Shown here: positions 8,825 through 16,212 of the stretch, piece by piece
Layout of the letters: each line of letters begins with the position of its first letter
Numbering within the stretch: the first letter of the stretch is position 1
NCBI RefSeq assembly: GCF_004295585.1
Contig: NZ_AP019400.1
Location: forward strand, 3,136,001 to 3,200,000
Source of the DNA: Cohnella abietis
GTDB taxonomy: Bacteria; Bacillota; Bacilli; Paenibacillales; Paenibacillaceae
Direction of reading: 5' to 3'
DNA: 64,000 nucleotides
Translations under genes and position numbers: made by a program
Notes under the pieces: model-generated
The model's database searches: none
What the model was told of the DNA's origin: nothing
Seen by the model: the letters and a program-made list of their open reading frames with translations, nothing else

Positions 8825-9080
8825 TGTTTGCTCTAACAGTCACGATTGACCACTTGATAGGTGCGATAACGCTGCTGTCGAATGTGAACAATAATAACTC
8901 TCTTACCCTCAATTTCTGCCTCTAACGGTCATGATTGACCACTTGATAGGTGCGATAACGCTGCTGTCGAATGTGAACAATAATAACTCTCTTACCCTCA
9001 ATTTCTGCCTCTAACGGTCATGATTGACCACTTGATAGGTGCGATAACGCTGCTGTCCATTGTGAACAATAATAACACTC
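8743..9080. repeat. tandem array derived from the 3' end of the neighbouring gene (four units, ~89-bp period)
   Basis: Units with a ~72-bp nearly identical core start at 8743, 8831, 8920 and 9009, spaced 88, 89 and 89 bp; a fifth core lies at 8316. Read on the minus strand each core encodes the same protein end (QQRYRTYQVVNHDR then stop). The unit at 9009 is the real 3' end of the gene at 9011-9667 and the others are downstream copies of it. This is not a CRISPR array: there are no spacers and the repeats are too long. Confidence 0.85.
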
Positions 9081-9667
9081 ATTTCCACGAGCTTGTCTAA
9101 AATACGTCTAGCTTGTCTAGTGGATCGATTCAGGTGCAAGGCAAGCTCATCGGAGTGAAAAGGTCGAATAACACCACGCGCAAACCGTAATGTCTCAGCT
9201 TCAATCCAACTAAGCGATTGATTGGTTGACATGGACACAAACTTACCTATAAAAGACAAAACCATCTGCTTGATAACCTCTGGTTCTTCTTCGATCGATA
9301 AGTATGCAATAGGCAGGAACAGCCAATCGTCCAATACGAGGTACGCTTGTTTTTTACACAAATCCTTGAACCGCCATGTTTCAATATCTCGGGCGTGAGA
9401 TCGGTAACCGTGGATTTCAATACAGCCTTTGGCTCCACCGGGCATATAGGTAAGATCTAGATAACGGCATCGGTTTCCATAATCCCGAACTTCCCATTCT
9501 GCATATAAATGCTTAAAGTTTCCTACAGTAGGATACCATATGGTTCGCAAAAACTCTTTTGTGCCGTGTCCCAGTTCCTTTTGAAGGATTTCTTTTCGTC
9601 TCGGATTTTTTTCTGCAGCAAGTTGATCGTGAAGCCATTGGTTTAACTTTGTCTCAAAACCACTAAT
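9011..9667 (-). CDS. DUF559/Vsr-like nuclease-fold protein with C-terminal winged helix; no standard start codon
   Basis: About 218 residues if translation starts at ATT (9665-9667), which stands 9 bases after AAGGAG (9677-9682). The first standard start in frame is TTG at 9550, which would remove conserved-looking sequence. The middle reads YLDLTYMPGGAKGCIEIHGY then HARD, RFKDLC and DDWLFLPIAY. This is the D...ExxG...H...R...GW pattern of the Vsr/DUF559 branch of PD-(D/E)XK folds. The last ~60 residues (HSDELALHLNRSTRQARRIL) look like a winged helix. A regulator or a nuclease-derived DNA-binding protein is possible; function unknown. The start may be a genuine rare ATT or a mutated codon (early pseudogene). 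Its 3' end has been copied downstream. Confidence 0.6.
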   Translation of the reverse strand: MSGFETKLNQWLHDQLAAEKNPRRKEILQKELGHGTKEFLRTIWYPTVGNFKHLYAEWEVRDYGNRCRYLDLTYMPGGAKGCIEIHGYRSHARDIETWRFKDLCKKQAYLVLDDWLFLPIAYLSIEEEPEVIKQMVLSFIGKFVSMSTNQSLSWIEAETLRFARGVIRPFHSDELALHLNRSTRQARRILDKLVEMSVIIVHNGQQRYRTYQVVNHDR

Positions 9668-9698
9668 TAGTATTCTCTCCTTTCGATTTAGAAAAATA

Positions 9699-9757
9699 AA
9701 AATGCCACCTTGATTTGGAATCGAAAGAGATTCCCCATAATCAAAGTGGCATGTGCT
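9699..9757 (-). terminator. Rho-independent terminator of the sigma/anti-sigma operon
   Basis: Read on the minus strand, ATGCCACTTTGAT and GGAATCTC pair with GATTCC and AATCAAGGTGGCAT, a long stem followed by TTTTTATTTTT. Confidence 0.85.
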
Positions 9758-9815
9758 TCACGCCATTACATAATTTTACATTAGTATATTTTATATGTTT
9801 GGATTTATCAAGGAT

Positions 9816-10835
9816 TTACTTCAATACAGGTATCGTTACATCCCCAATTGAGATGCTTTCCACATCTTCAGGGCTTATGATTTGATCAAATTTGTAATAG
9901 AGGTGATTGCCTTGAGCTTCGACGGAGCCTTCGGCATAGTTGTAAGAAAATGATTTACCTGTGCTCATAAAGTTAAAGCTCAGTTGACTGCCGTCTTTGA
10001 ATTTAACAATAGGCTTAACTCGGGTTAATATATCGCTGCCCTCAATTAGAATATAAATGGATAATGGTGATATTTCAATTTTTGTAACTTTGTTTTTGCT
10101 CTTTTTTAGACTAAGGGGTTTATTGGGTTCAAGCTTAATGCTTTGCGTATCATCAATCATTAAATCCCACGTTATTTCCCATTCACCCTCTATAAGTGGA
10201 ATTCTATTTAGACCCATAAATTCACCTTTTTTATCATAAATCATCTGATTCAGAGTCAAATCTTCAAATAGCATGATAGCAGCGCTATTGCCGTTCAAGA
10301 CTGTTAGAGGCTTATAATATAATCCTGTACGTGTATGCTTATCTTGCTTCAAAATGGTTGATCCGCCTCCGAGGCTTGGGCGGGCTTCTCCCATAGCTTT
10401 TGGCTTCAGTCCAAAATATTCTCCTTTCCAACGGATGTCGTCATTCAGATCAATTGATTCAGGAACAGTCATCTCATACAGCACGTAAACATTCTGAGAA
10501 TCCACAATCGTTTGTTTTACAGTTATGGTTACACCGTTGTTTGTCACAGTTGCTTCAGGTATGCTTACATTACCTTTCATTGCTTTTATTTGACTTTTCG
10601 ATGGCTTAAAATGTTGAATTAATAGTTCATTCCAATTAAGTGTTGACGCAAATACTGCCGTAGTGAATAGGAGAAAGACAGCTACGACGACTGCAAGAGC
10701 AGTAACTTTTTTAGTTGTTTTTTTCATAGGAGCTTCTCCTTCTTGATAGGTTTTTATTTTTGCATACATGTTTTGCTTCTGCTCGTCGGTTGGAGTGATT
10801 TCATTGTAAAAAGAGGTTAGCTCTTTTAGATTCAT
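9816..10835 (-). CDS. DUF4179-type membrane anti-sigma factor
   Basis: A 339-residue single-pass membrane protein: residues 1-40 are cytosolic (where sigma would bind), residues 47-64 are a hydrophobic segment (VTALAVVVAVFLLFTTAVFA), and the rest is outside the cell and beta-rich (VTNNGVTITVKQTIVDSQNV is the typical DUF4179 strand pair). The gene overlaps the upstream sigma gene by 35 bases, a common arrangement for an ECF sigma factor and its membrane-bound inhibitor. The extracellular part presumably senses a cell-envelope signal, which is inferred from the family. A terminator follows at 9699-9757. Confidence 0.85.
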   Translation of the reverse strand: MNLKELTSFYNEITPTDEQKQNMYAKIKTYQEGEAPMKKTTKKVTALAVVVAVFLLFTTAVFASTLNWNELLIQHFKPSKSQIKAMKGNVSIPEATVTNNGVTITVKQTIVDSQNVYVLYEMTVPESIDLNDDIRWKGEYFGLKPKAMGEARPSLGGGSTILKQDKHTRTGLYYKPLTVLNGNSAAIMLFEDLTLNQMIYDKKGEFMGLNRIPLIEGEWEITWDLMIDDTQSIKLEPNKPLSLKKSKNKVTKIEISPLSIYILIEGSDILTRVKPIVKFKDGSQLSFNFMSTGKSFSYNYAEGSVEAQGNHLYYKFDQIISPEDVESISIGDVTIPVLK

Positions 10836-11325
10836 TTAATTTTTCCTCCTCCAACATGATTTTCAGTTTCTTACGAGCTGTACGCATATGTGTACGAACC
10901 GTTGCATGGTTAAGACAAAGGATGTCGGAAATTTCCAGAGTGGAATAACCTTCATAATAATATAGGTAGATAGGCAACTTATACTTGTTATTCAAGCTCA
11001 TCACCTTCTCCCACACATCGCTATTGGACAATTTTTGAATGTACCCATGTTGTTCAACCTGCTTCAGGTTATCTCTATGTAACCAACGCCACCAATTCTT
11101 TACCGCATCTTTGCAAGTGTTTTTCGCTGTAACAATTAGCCACGCTTTAATATGCTCATCGTTCTCAAACTTATCTTGATATTTTAGTAGCTTTAAAAAG
11201 ACAGTTTGGGTAGCATCTTCGGCTTCAACGGTATTTTTTAAGAACATAAATGCGATCCGATACACCATTGATGCATGTTTGTTGAAAACTTCAGCTATTT
11301 CATCATCCTTACTCATTAAAGACAT
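10801..11325 (-). CDS. ECF-type RNA polymerase sigma factor
   Basis: A 174-residue sigma-70 family protein. Region 2 is visible as VFNKHASMVYRIAFMFLKN and AEDATQTVFLKLLKY, the latter being the -10 reading helix. Region 4 is visible as YYEGYSTLEISDILCLNHAT then VRTHMRTARKKL, the -35 reading HTH. The ATG at 11323-11325 is chosen because GGAGGTG lies 11 bases before it; a longer frame to 11415 adds 30 residues that do not look like sigma factor. It overlaps its anti-sigma gene by 35 bases. Target promoters are unknown; autoregulation would be typical. Confidence 0.88.
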   Translation of the reverse strand: MSLMSKDDEIAEVFNKHASMVYRIAFMFLKNTVEAEDATQTVFLKLLKYQDKFENDEHIKAWLIVTAKNTCKDAVKNWWRWLHRDNLKQVEQHGYIQKLSNSDVWEKVMSLNNKYKLPIYLYYYEGYSTLEISDILCLNHATVRTHMRTARKKLKIMLEEEKLNESKRANLFLQ

Positions 11326-11513
11326 GCGAACTCTTTCACCTCCATTGTTGCTTATACATATTGAACACGATTGAGAAGTTGAAAATGTTTTAATTAGAGA
11401 AATTCTGATTGGCATTGAAACATGGTCATTATGAAAGTTCTAGTATGGCAACGTCAAGACAATTCCAGGTGGCTATCGTTTTTCAACCAGGATAAGGCTC
11501 AGCTTAGCGTAAC

Positions 11514-11875
11514 ATGATTCACAAGACGGAGCAGCACTTAGTCCTATTTGTAGGGATTAGAATTGGTGATAGTAAAACTGGTAAAGGCCCTAATGGAAAT
11601 GCAGCAAATGAAAGAAAAACGAGTGTGACGTTTGGCCAACCAATTGAGACTACCTATGGGGGCAAAAAGTAAAACTACGTGTAGATGCCGAGCCTGATGG
11701 AAATAAAATTCAGATACAAGCAGGAAAAGGGAAGGATTCTACAGTGGATATCCGTATTAATCCAAATGCTCCATTGGCCAATCAAATACCTAAAAGTTTA
11801 GAGAAATCATTGACAGAAAGTCAATATAAAGAGTTACTTAAGAACTTGCAAAAAGCAGTAAATTATCTGCAATAG
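11514..11875 (+). pseudogene. tail of a polymorphic toxin or similar secreted protein, frameshifted
   Basis: One frame reads IGDSKTGKGPNGNAANERKT and continues to TFGQPIETTYGGKK, then stops (about 11549-11672). One base off, the text continues smoothly as KVKLRVDAEPDGNKIQIQAG through LTESQYKELLKNLQKAVNYLQ to the stop at 11873-11875. Restoring a single base at about 11668 joins the two. The 5' part of the gene is absent. The stop codon runs straight into the ribosome site of the next gene (TAGGAGG), the usual toxin-immunity spacing. No toxin family could be assigned, so the toxin reading rests on position and on the charged, lysine-rich tail. Confidence 0.5.
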
Positions 11876-11884
11876 GAGGCCAAT

Positions 11885-12310
11885 ATGGAGATTATTTTTG
11901 AATTAAAAAATGTAAATAAATTGCCAACCATTGACGAACTAGTGAAATTTATGTGGTATGAAAAAGCCAATATATCAAGGGTAGGTAATGACAAAATGTT
12001 TAGAGGCGGTGAGGAAATATCATTGTCATGGAATAAATGGGTTAATGATACAAGATGGACTAATCATATTAAATCTACAGAATATATCTACATTCAGTAT
12101 GTTCAATCGACATATTTCAAAATTGAAGTCGATGATAGTGCTTTAATTGTTGATAAAAGAGCTGCTGCTTTAGTAGCTAAATTAATAATTGAAACTGCTG
12201 AGACACTTAGCAACGTAGACAAAGAGAATTTATTAAATAGAATTGAAGAAAATAACGAATATTATCAATACTCATTTGAGAGTGCGGTAGAAGTAAGTTT
12301 GAAAGAGTAA
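11885..12310 (+). CDS. putative immunity protein (orphaned)
   Basis: A 141-residue acidic cytosolic protein with no signal or membrane segment. It starts at an ATG nine bases after the stop of the decayed upstream gene, with GGAGG overlapping that stop. Alternating beta and helix segments (EIIFELKNVNKLPTIDELVK, YIYIQYVQSTYFKIEVDD, LIIETAETLSNVDKENLL) and an acidic C-terminus are typical of contact-dependent toxin immunity proteins. The family is not recognised. If the reading is right the gene has outlived its toxin and could still protect against toxins from sister strains. A stand-alone hypothetical protein is the alternative. Confidence 0.5.
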   Translation: MEIIFELKNVNKLPTIDELVKFMWYEKANISRVGNDKMFRGGEEISLSWNKWVNDTRWTNHIKSTEYIYIQYVQSTYFKIEVDDSALIVDKRAAALVAKLIIETAETLSNVDKENLLNRIEENNEYYQYSFESAVEVSLKE

Positions 12311-12370
12311 ACTGCTATACGGAAAATAGACTATAAAATGATCTAACCACATGCAAGTGTAACTCTAGGT

Positions 12371-12727
12371 GTGGGCGATAAAATGGTTTATGCGTATGGC
12401 GCGAACTTTGGAAGAGGTGGAGAAATTCTTTACGGAGAATTTGGGCTAAAAGCACCTAAACGAATTCAAAAGGAAGCTATTGAAGGAACTTCTGGTTGGG
12501 CATCACTCTCACTAGAAGCATTGCCGGAGTATGCAGGAGATTACATTTTTATAGAGGATAGTGGATCAGGGGTGGAAGTTGATAATGTTGTATGGAAAAG
12601 CCTTCCGGCAGTAAACAGCAATCATGTCTACGCTATTGATCCAGCGAAATTTTCCTTTGTAGATCCTCTTTCATTAGACAAGCAGCTAGAATTTATCGTA
12701 AAAAGTTTGCTAGGTGCCGAGGAGTAA
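12371..12727 (+). pseudogene. C-terminal stump of a siderophore/iron ABC-transporter binding protein (FecB/FhuD-like)
   Basis: The 118 residues match only the last third of iron-siderophore binding proteins: GRGGEILYGEFGLKAP, then SLEALPEYAGDYIFIEDSG, then VWKSLPAVNSNHVYAIDPA and the closing SLDKQLEFIVKSLL helix. The family is usually about 310 residues with a lipoprotein signal. Both the signal and the N-terminal lobe are absent here, and there is no ribosome site before the GTG at 12371. It is a deletion remnant rather than a working binding protein. Confidence 0.8.
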
Positions 12728-12743
12728 ACAACGTTTAACAGCA

Positions 12744-12779
12744 ACAGTCGACGTGAGTGTAACGTCGGCTGTTTTTTTG
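12744..12779 (+). terminator. Rho-independent terminator
   Basis: ACAGTCGACGT pairs with ACGTCGGCTGT around a 7-base loop, followed by seven T. It is the surviving terminator of the FecB-type gene. Confidence 0.85.
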
Positions 12780-12867
12780 TTGAATGCCCAGCTAAGAATG
12801 CATCAAGCCAATTACGCTAGAAATCCGTAAGCTGCTGGTTTGTAAAGAATAGATGAGATGTTATACT

Positions 12868-12993
12868 ATGTCTTACCGTACTAATTATATAGTAGAAGCG
12901 TCGATGCTTAATTTGGGGTTAGAGCTTGGGAATGTCGAATTTATATTAAAAACAATAAATAGCGCTGTGTCTATAGTGAGAGGATTTGAGTAA
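12868..12993 (+). CDS. possible 41-residue leader or relic peptide before dus
   Basis: ATG at 12868 to TAA at 12991-12993, ending three bases before the dus start. The peptide (MSYRTNYIVEASMLNLGLEL, then GNVEFILKTINSAVSIVRGFE) is amphipathic. The ATG overlaps a good -10 element (TATACT at about 12863-12868) and has no clear ribosome site, so it is more likely 5' leader or relic than a gene. Confidence 0.2.
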   Translation: MSYRTNYIVEASMLNLGLELGNVEFILKTINSAVSIVRGFE

Positions 12994-12996
12994 GTA

Positions 12997-13968
12997 GTGT
13001 TAAATAATTTTTGGCGTGAGTTACCTCGACCATTTTTTGTGCTTGCACCGATGGAAGATGTGACGGATGTTGTTTTTCGGCATGTAGTAAGTAAAGCGGG
13101 TAGACCCGATGTTTTTTTTACAGAGTTTACTAACACGGAGAGCTTTTGTCATCCTGAAGGGATTTATAGTGTACGAGGGCGTTTAACATTTACGGAAGAT
13201 GAACAACCCATGGTTGCACATATTTGGGGGGATAAACCTGAATATTTTAAGGAAATGAGCATTGGTTTAGCTAAGCTTGGTTTCAAAGGTGTAGATATCA
13301 ATATGGGTTGTCCCGTGCACAATGTTGCCACGAAAGGTAAGGGAAGCGGCCTTATTATGCATCCAGATCTTGCGGGAGATATTATTCAAGCAGCAAAAGC
13401 GGGAGGATTACCTGTCAGTGTGAAAACTAGGCTTGGCTACAACGATGTAGAGGAATGGCGGGGTTGGTTAACACATATTCTGAATCAAAATATTGCTAAT
13501 CTGTCTATCCATCTCCGTACAAGAAAGGAAATGAGCCTAGTAGATGCACATTGGGAACTGATTCCAGAAATTAAGCAGCTTCGTGATAGTATAGCACCAG
13601 ATACCCTGTTGACAATCAATGGAGATATTCCTGATCGACAAACGGGCTTAAAGCTTGCTGAGCAATATGGTGTGGATGGGATAATGATTGGGAGAGGTAT
13701 TTTCCATAATCCTTTTGCCTTTGAAAAAGAGCCGAGGGATCATAGCAGTGACGAATTACTTGATCTTTTAAGATTGCATCTTGATCTTCATGATAAATAT
13801 GCAACAGAATTAACGCTACGTCCATTTAAAGTACTTTTACGATTTTTTAAGATATATGTCAAAGGATTTCGAGGGGCAAGTGAACTACGAAATCAATTGA
13901 TGAGCACTAAGTCAACGGATGAAGTACGTGAGCTGCTTAATACTTTTGGAAATAATGATCTAGAATGA
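12997..13968 (+). CDS. tRNA-dihydrouridine synthase
   Basis: FMN enzyme that reduces specific uridines in tRNA to dihydrouridine using NADPH. The 323-residue TIM-barrel protein starts with the family hallmark [13 protein letters not shown] and carries the catalytic Cys105 in DINMGCP. FMN-site segments VSVKTRLGY near residue 140, [10 protein letters not shown] near 170, the TINGDI strand near 205 and [14 protein letters not shown] near 230 are all present. The GTG at 12997 is preceded by purine-rich AGAGGATTTGAG. A long perfect hairpin terminator follows. Which of the Bacillota Dus paralogues it is cannot be decided by eye, so no symbol is given. Confidence 0.92.
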   Translation: MLNNFWRELPRPFFVLAPMEDVTDVVFRHVVSKAGRPDVFFTEFTNTESFCHPEGIYSVRGRLTFTEDEQPMVAHIWGDKPEYFKEMSIGLAKLGFKGVDINMGCPVHNVATKGKGSGLIMHPDLAGDIIQAAKAGGLPVSVKTRLGYNDVEEWRGWLTHILNQNIANLSIHLRTRKEMSLVDAHWELIPEIKQLRDSIAPDTLLTINGDIPDRQTGLKLAEQYGVDGIMIGRGIFHNPFAFEKEPRDHSSDELLDLLRLHLDLHDKYATELTLRPFKVLLRFFKIYVKGFRGASELRNQLMSTKSTDEVRELLNTFGNNDLE

Positions 13969-14004
13969 TCTAGTTTTACCTTAATACAAATCGTAAAATG
14001 TAAT

Positions 14005-14054
14005 GGTCATATCTTTTGTTGGCAAAGTGCCGGCATAAAGATATGACCTTTTTG
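14005..14054 (+). terminator. Rho-independent terminator of dus
   Basis: A perfect 12-bp stem, GGTCATATCTTT / AAAGATATGACC, with the inner GGCA/TGCC reinforcing the loop, then TTTTTGTTG. Confidence 0.9.
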
Positions 14055-14079
14055 TTGTAGTCGCTTTACTGGTAGGGGG

Positions 14080-14328
14080 ATGGCTGCGGCGATCGCTTTC
14101 AGCAATACTGGTCAAGCCTGCCACGCAGGAACACGTCTGCTCGTTCCTGCTAGCCGACTGGGGGAGTCGAAGTTACTTCTCGTGTCAGCCATATCATCTA
14201 TGCACGACGAACCGAAAGCACCGTTTGGAGGGTTTAAGAACTCCGGTATAGGCAGGGATCATGGCACGTACGGAATCGAAGAGTATTTGGAGCCTAAGGT
14301 GATTCTGGGGCACAGTTCTGTTATGTAA
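14080..14328 (+). pseudogene. internally deleted aldehyde dehydrogenase
   Basis: The frame of 82 codons joins two distant parts of an aldehyde dehydrogenase. The first is the active-site region [20 protein letters not shown] (the nucleophile Cys sits in GQAC). The second is the extreme C-terminus, [20 protein letters not shown] then [11 protein letters not shown]. About 130 residues between them and all sequence before the Cys loop are missing, leaving no NAD-binding domain. No ribosome site precedes the ATG. The product cannot be an active dehydrogenase. Confidence 0.85.
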
Positions 14329-14433
14329 CCCCATATTTAGATTGTACATTCCATATATTACTGATATAATTCGATAGGAAATTATTTACATCACAGTTAA
14401 ACTAAAAACTAAACCTGTCGAATGGAGAACACA

Positions 14434-15627
14434 ATGGCAAAAAAATTCGTATCGTTTCTGTGTTGCTTTATACTAGTTATTCAGATTTCCAGTGTTGCAA
14501 GCGCAGCTCAATCTACGCTTCAAATATCCGTTGACGGCAATCTGTTGAGCTTAACGCAGTCTCCGATAGAAGTGAATGGCACGATTATGGCTCCTATCGC
14601 TCCAGTATTCAAACAGTTAGGCTTGTCATTGACAACAACAGGAAACTCATTAAAAGGAAGAAAAGACGGGCTCATTATTAATATGAGTAAGGGAAGCAAG
14701 ATTGCCAGAGTAAATGGCATATCCGTCATTTTGAAAGAACCTGTTTCCGTTGTTAACAATACGTTTATGGCACCCTTGAATTTCATTACAGATAGCTTAG
14801 GCGCCGGCTTATCGTCGGCAAATGGAACCATCCTCATTTCAAACGACTATAAACAAACGATGTATAATATTGATTTGCCAATATCAGTTTCTGGAAATTA
14901 TGTTAGTAACTTAACAGGCACTGATTATTTGGAACTGATAATAGTTGATTTCTTTTATGACCCAAAAGCGAAAAAAGTGAACGAGTATGATTATCGGTCG
15001 AGTATCATCGGCTTTGATAAAAAAAGCACAAAAAAATATAACAATTATGAAGTTGCTAAAATGACAAGTGATACTAACGAAATTTATATCGGAAGTGCAG
15101 TAGAATCACTTAAAAAATACAGCTCCTACGTTTCCGACGATTTCGATGATTCTGACGACTACGTTAAAAGCAATATGAATTATTCAAAAGTTAAAGCCTA
15201 TTATAAATCGAAAAGTTACATAGACAAAATAGTGGCTCTCGTAAAAGAAGAAAAGGATGCACAGGCCGCAAAACTAAAAAAGGAACTTCAAGCGAATAAA
15301 AATAAACCATTAAAAGTGAATGACGTTTCAATTACTTATAATTCGATTAGTGTGCCTGAAGTAAATCTTGAGATTAAAAACCTGACCACAAAAACCATAG
15401 TCGCCTATGAGATGAGAGTAAGTTGTTATGACGATTTCGACAGACCCGTAAAAAGATTTTTAAGCTCTAGCAACCTGTATTTGGGCATTTCGCAAAATAA
15501 CAAGATTGCGTCCGGAGAATACCAAACGGACACTTGGACCCTGAACTTATATGATTTAACAACAAAAGTTAAAAATGTGACCATAACCGCCGTTAAATTT
15601 AGTGACGGTACCTCTTGGAAATTATAA
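14434..15627 (+). CDS. secreted protein with copper-amine-oxidase-N-like (stalk) domain
   Basis: A 397-residue exported protein. The signal peptide is clear (KKFVSFLCCFILVIQISSVA, cleavage after ASA). The next ~110 residues form the 'copper amine oxidase N-terminal' fold common in surface proteins of Paenibacillaceae (ISVDGNLLSLTQSPIEVNGT, MAPIAPVFKQLGLSL, FMAPLNFITDSLGA). Residues 150-290 are lysine- and tyrosine-rich. The last ~110 residues form a beta domain with NLEIKNLTTKTIVAYEMRV, similar to extracellular FxLYD/DUF5780-like domains. Start: ATG 14434 is preferred because GGAGAA lies six bases before it; an ATG at 14422 contains that site. It probably acts at the cell wall; function unknown. 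Confidence 0.75.
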   Translation: MAKKFVSFLCCFILVIQISSVASAAQSTLQISVDGNLLSLTQSPIEVNGTIMAPIAPVFKQLGLSLTTTGNSLKGRKDGLIINMSKGSKIARVNGISVILKEPVSVVNNTFMAPLNFITDSLGAGLSSANGTILISNDYKQTMYNIDLPISVSGNYVSNLTGTDYLELIIVDFFYDPKAKKVNEYDYRSSIIGFDKKSTKKYNNYEVAKMTSDTNEIYIGSAVESLKKYSSYVSDDFDDSDDYVKSNMNYSKVKAYYKSKSYIDKIVALVKEEKDAQAAKLKKELQANKNKPLKVNDVSITYNSISVPEVNLEIKNLTTKTIVAYEMRVSCYDDFDRPVKRFLSSSNLYLGISQNNKIASGEYQTDTWTLNLYDLTTKVKNVTITAVKFSDGTSWKL

Positions 15628-15662
15628 ACTTCAATTGAAAGTCTATAATGATCTGGTAAATG

Positions 15663-15694
15663 AACGCTCATGACTTCTGGCATGGGCGTTTTTC
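15663..15694 (+). terminator. Rho-independent terminator
   Basis: AACGCTCATG pairs with CATGGGCGTT (one G-T pair), followed by TTTTC. Confidence 0.8.
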
Positions 15695-16212
15695 ATTCCC
15701 CAAAGAGTCGCGAATCATTCTATGAATGCATGAGACTGCCAGTACAGCAAGGAGCGTTTTCATTAAAGTAATATTGCCCCCGTAAAGGATAAGACTACCT
15801 CATTGGAACTCTATTGCAACACTCGTATGATGAGATAAGTCCACAATATATACAGTTTGTATCAAGGGGAATTATTGCAGGGTTAAAAGAAGTTGTGAGA
15901 TTTGGTTATTTGCAAACGCTAACATCGAGGTCGAATGTGGACGGATGCGCTTTTAAAAGATTGGACATATGAAATAGAAGAGGTGATGCGGCTGCGAGCA
16001 TAAAAGTGGGACTGTACTTGGTTTGAAATCTCTTTTTCTTCTTCCTTCTCAGAGGTTCGCCTAAATCCTACACAAAATGACAGAAAATTCAGAAAATAAA
16101 GATAACTAACACAAGACGCTACTGGAGGCTTGGTATTGAAGTGAAGAAGGTTTTAAAGAGGTAGTGTATATCTTCAAAACCTAAAAATATTAGATTTGGA
16201 GGAAATTTAATA
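15695..16212. other. intergenic region, possible unrecognised gene debris
   Basis: No intact gene. Short open stretches without recognisable family (for example GIIAGLKEVVRFGYLQTLT from about 15868, and IEEVMRLRA then stop ending near 16003) may be remains of a lost gene. The last ~80 bases are the leader of the large SLH gene, with GGAGG at about 16199-16203. Confidence 0.35.

Noticed and set aside
8743..9080. Tandem repeats as a CRISPR array
   Set aside because: Units are 88-89 bp with no unique spacers and no cas genes; they are copies of the neighbouring gene's 3' end.
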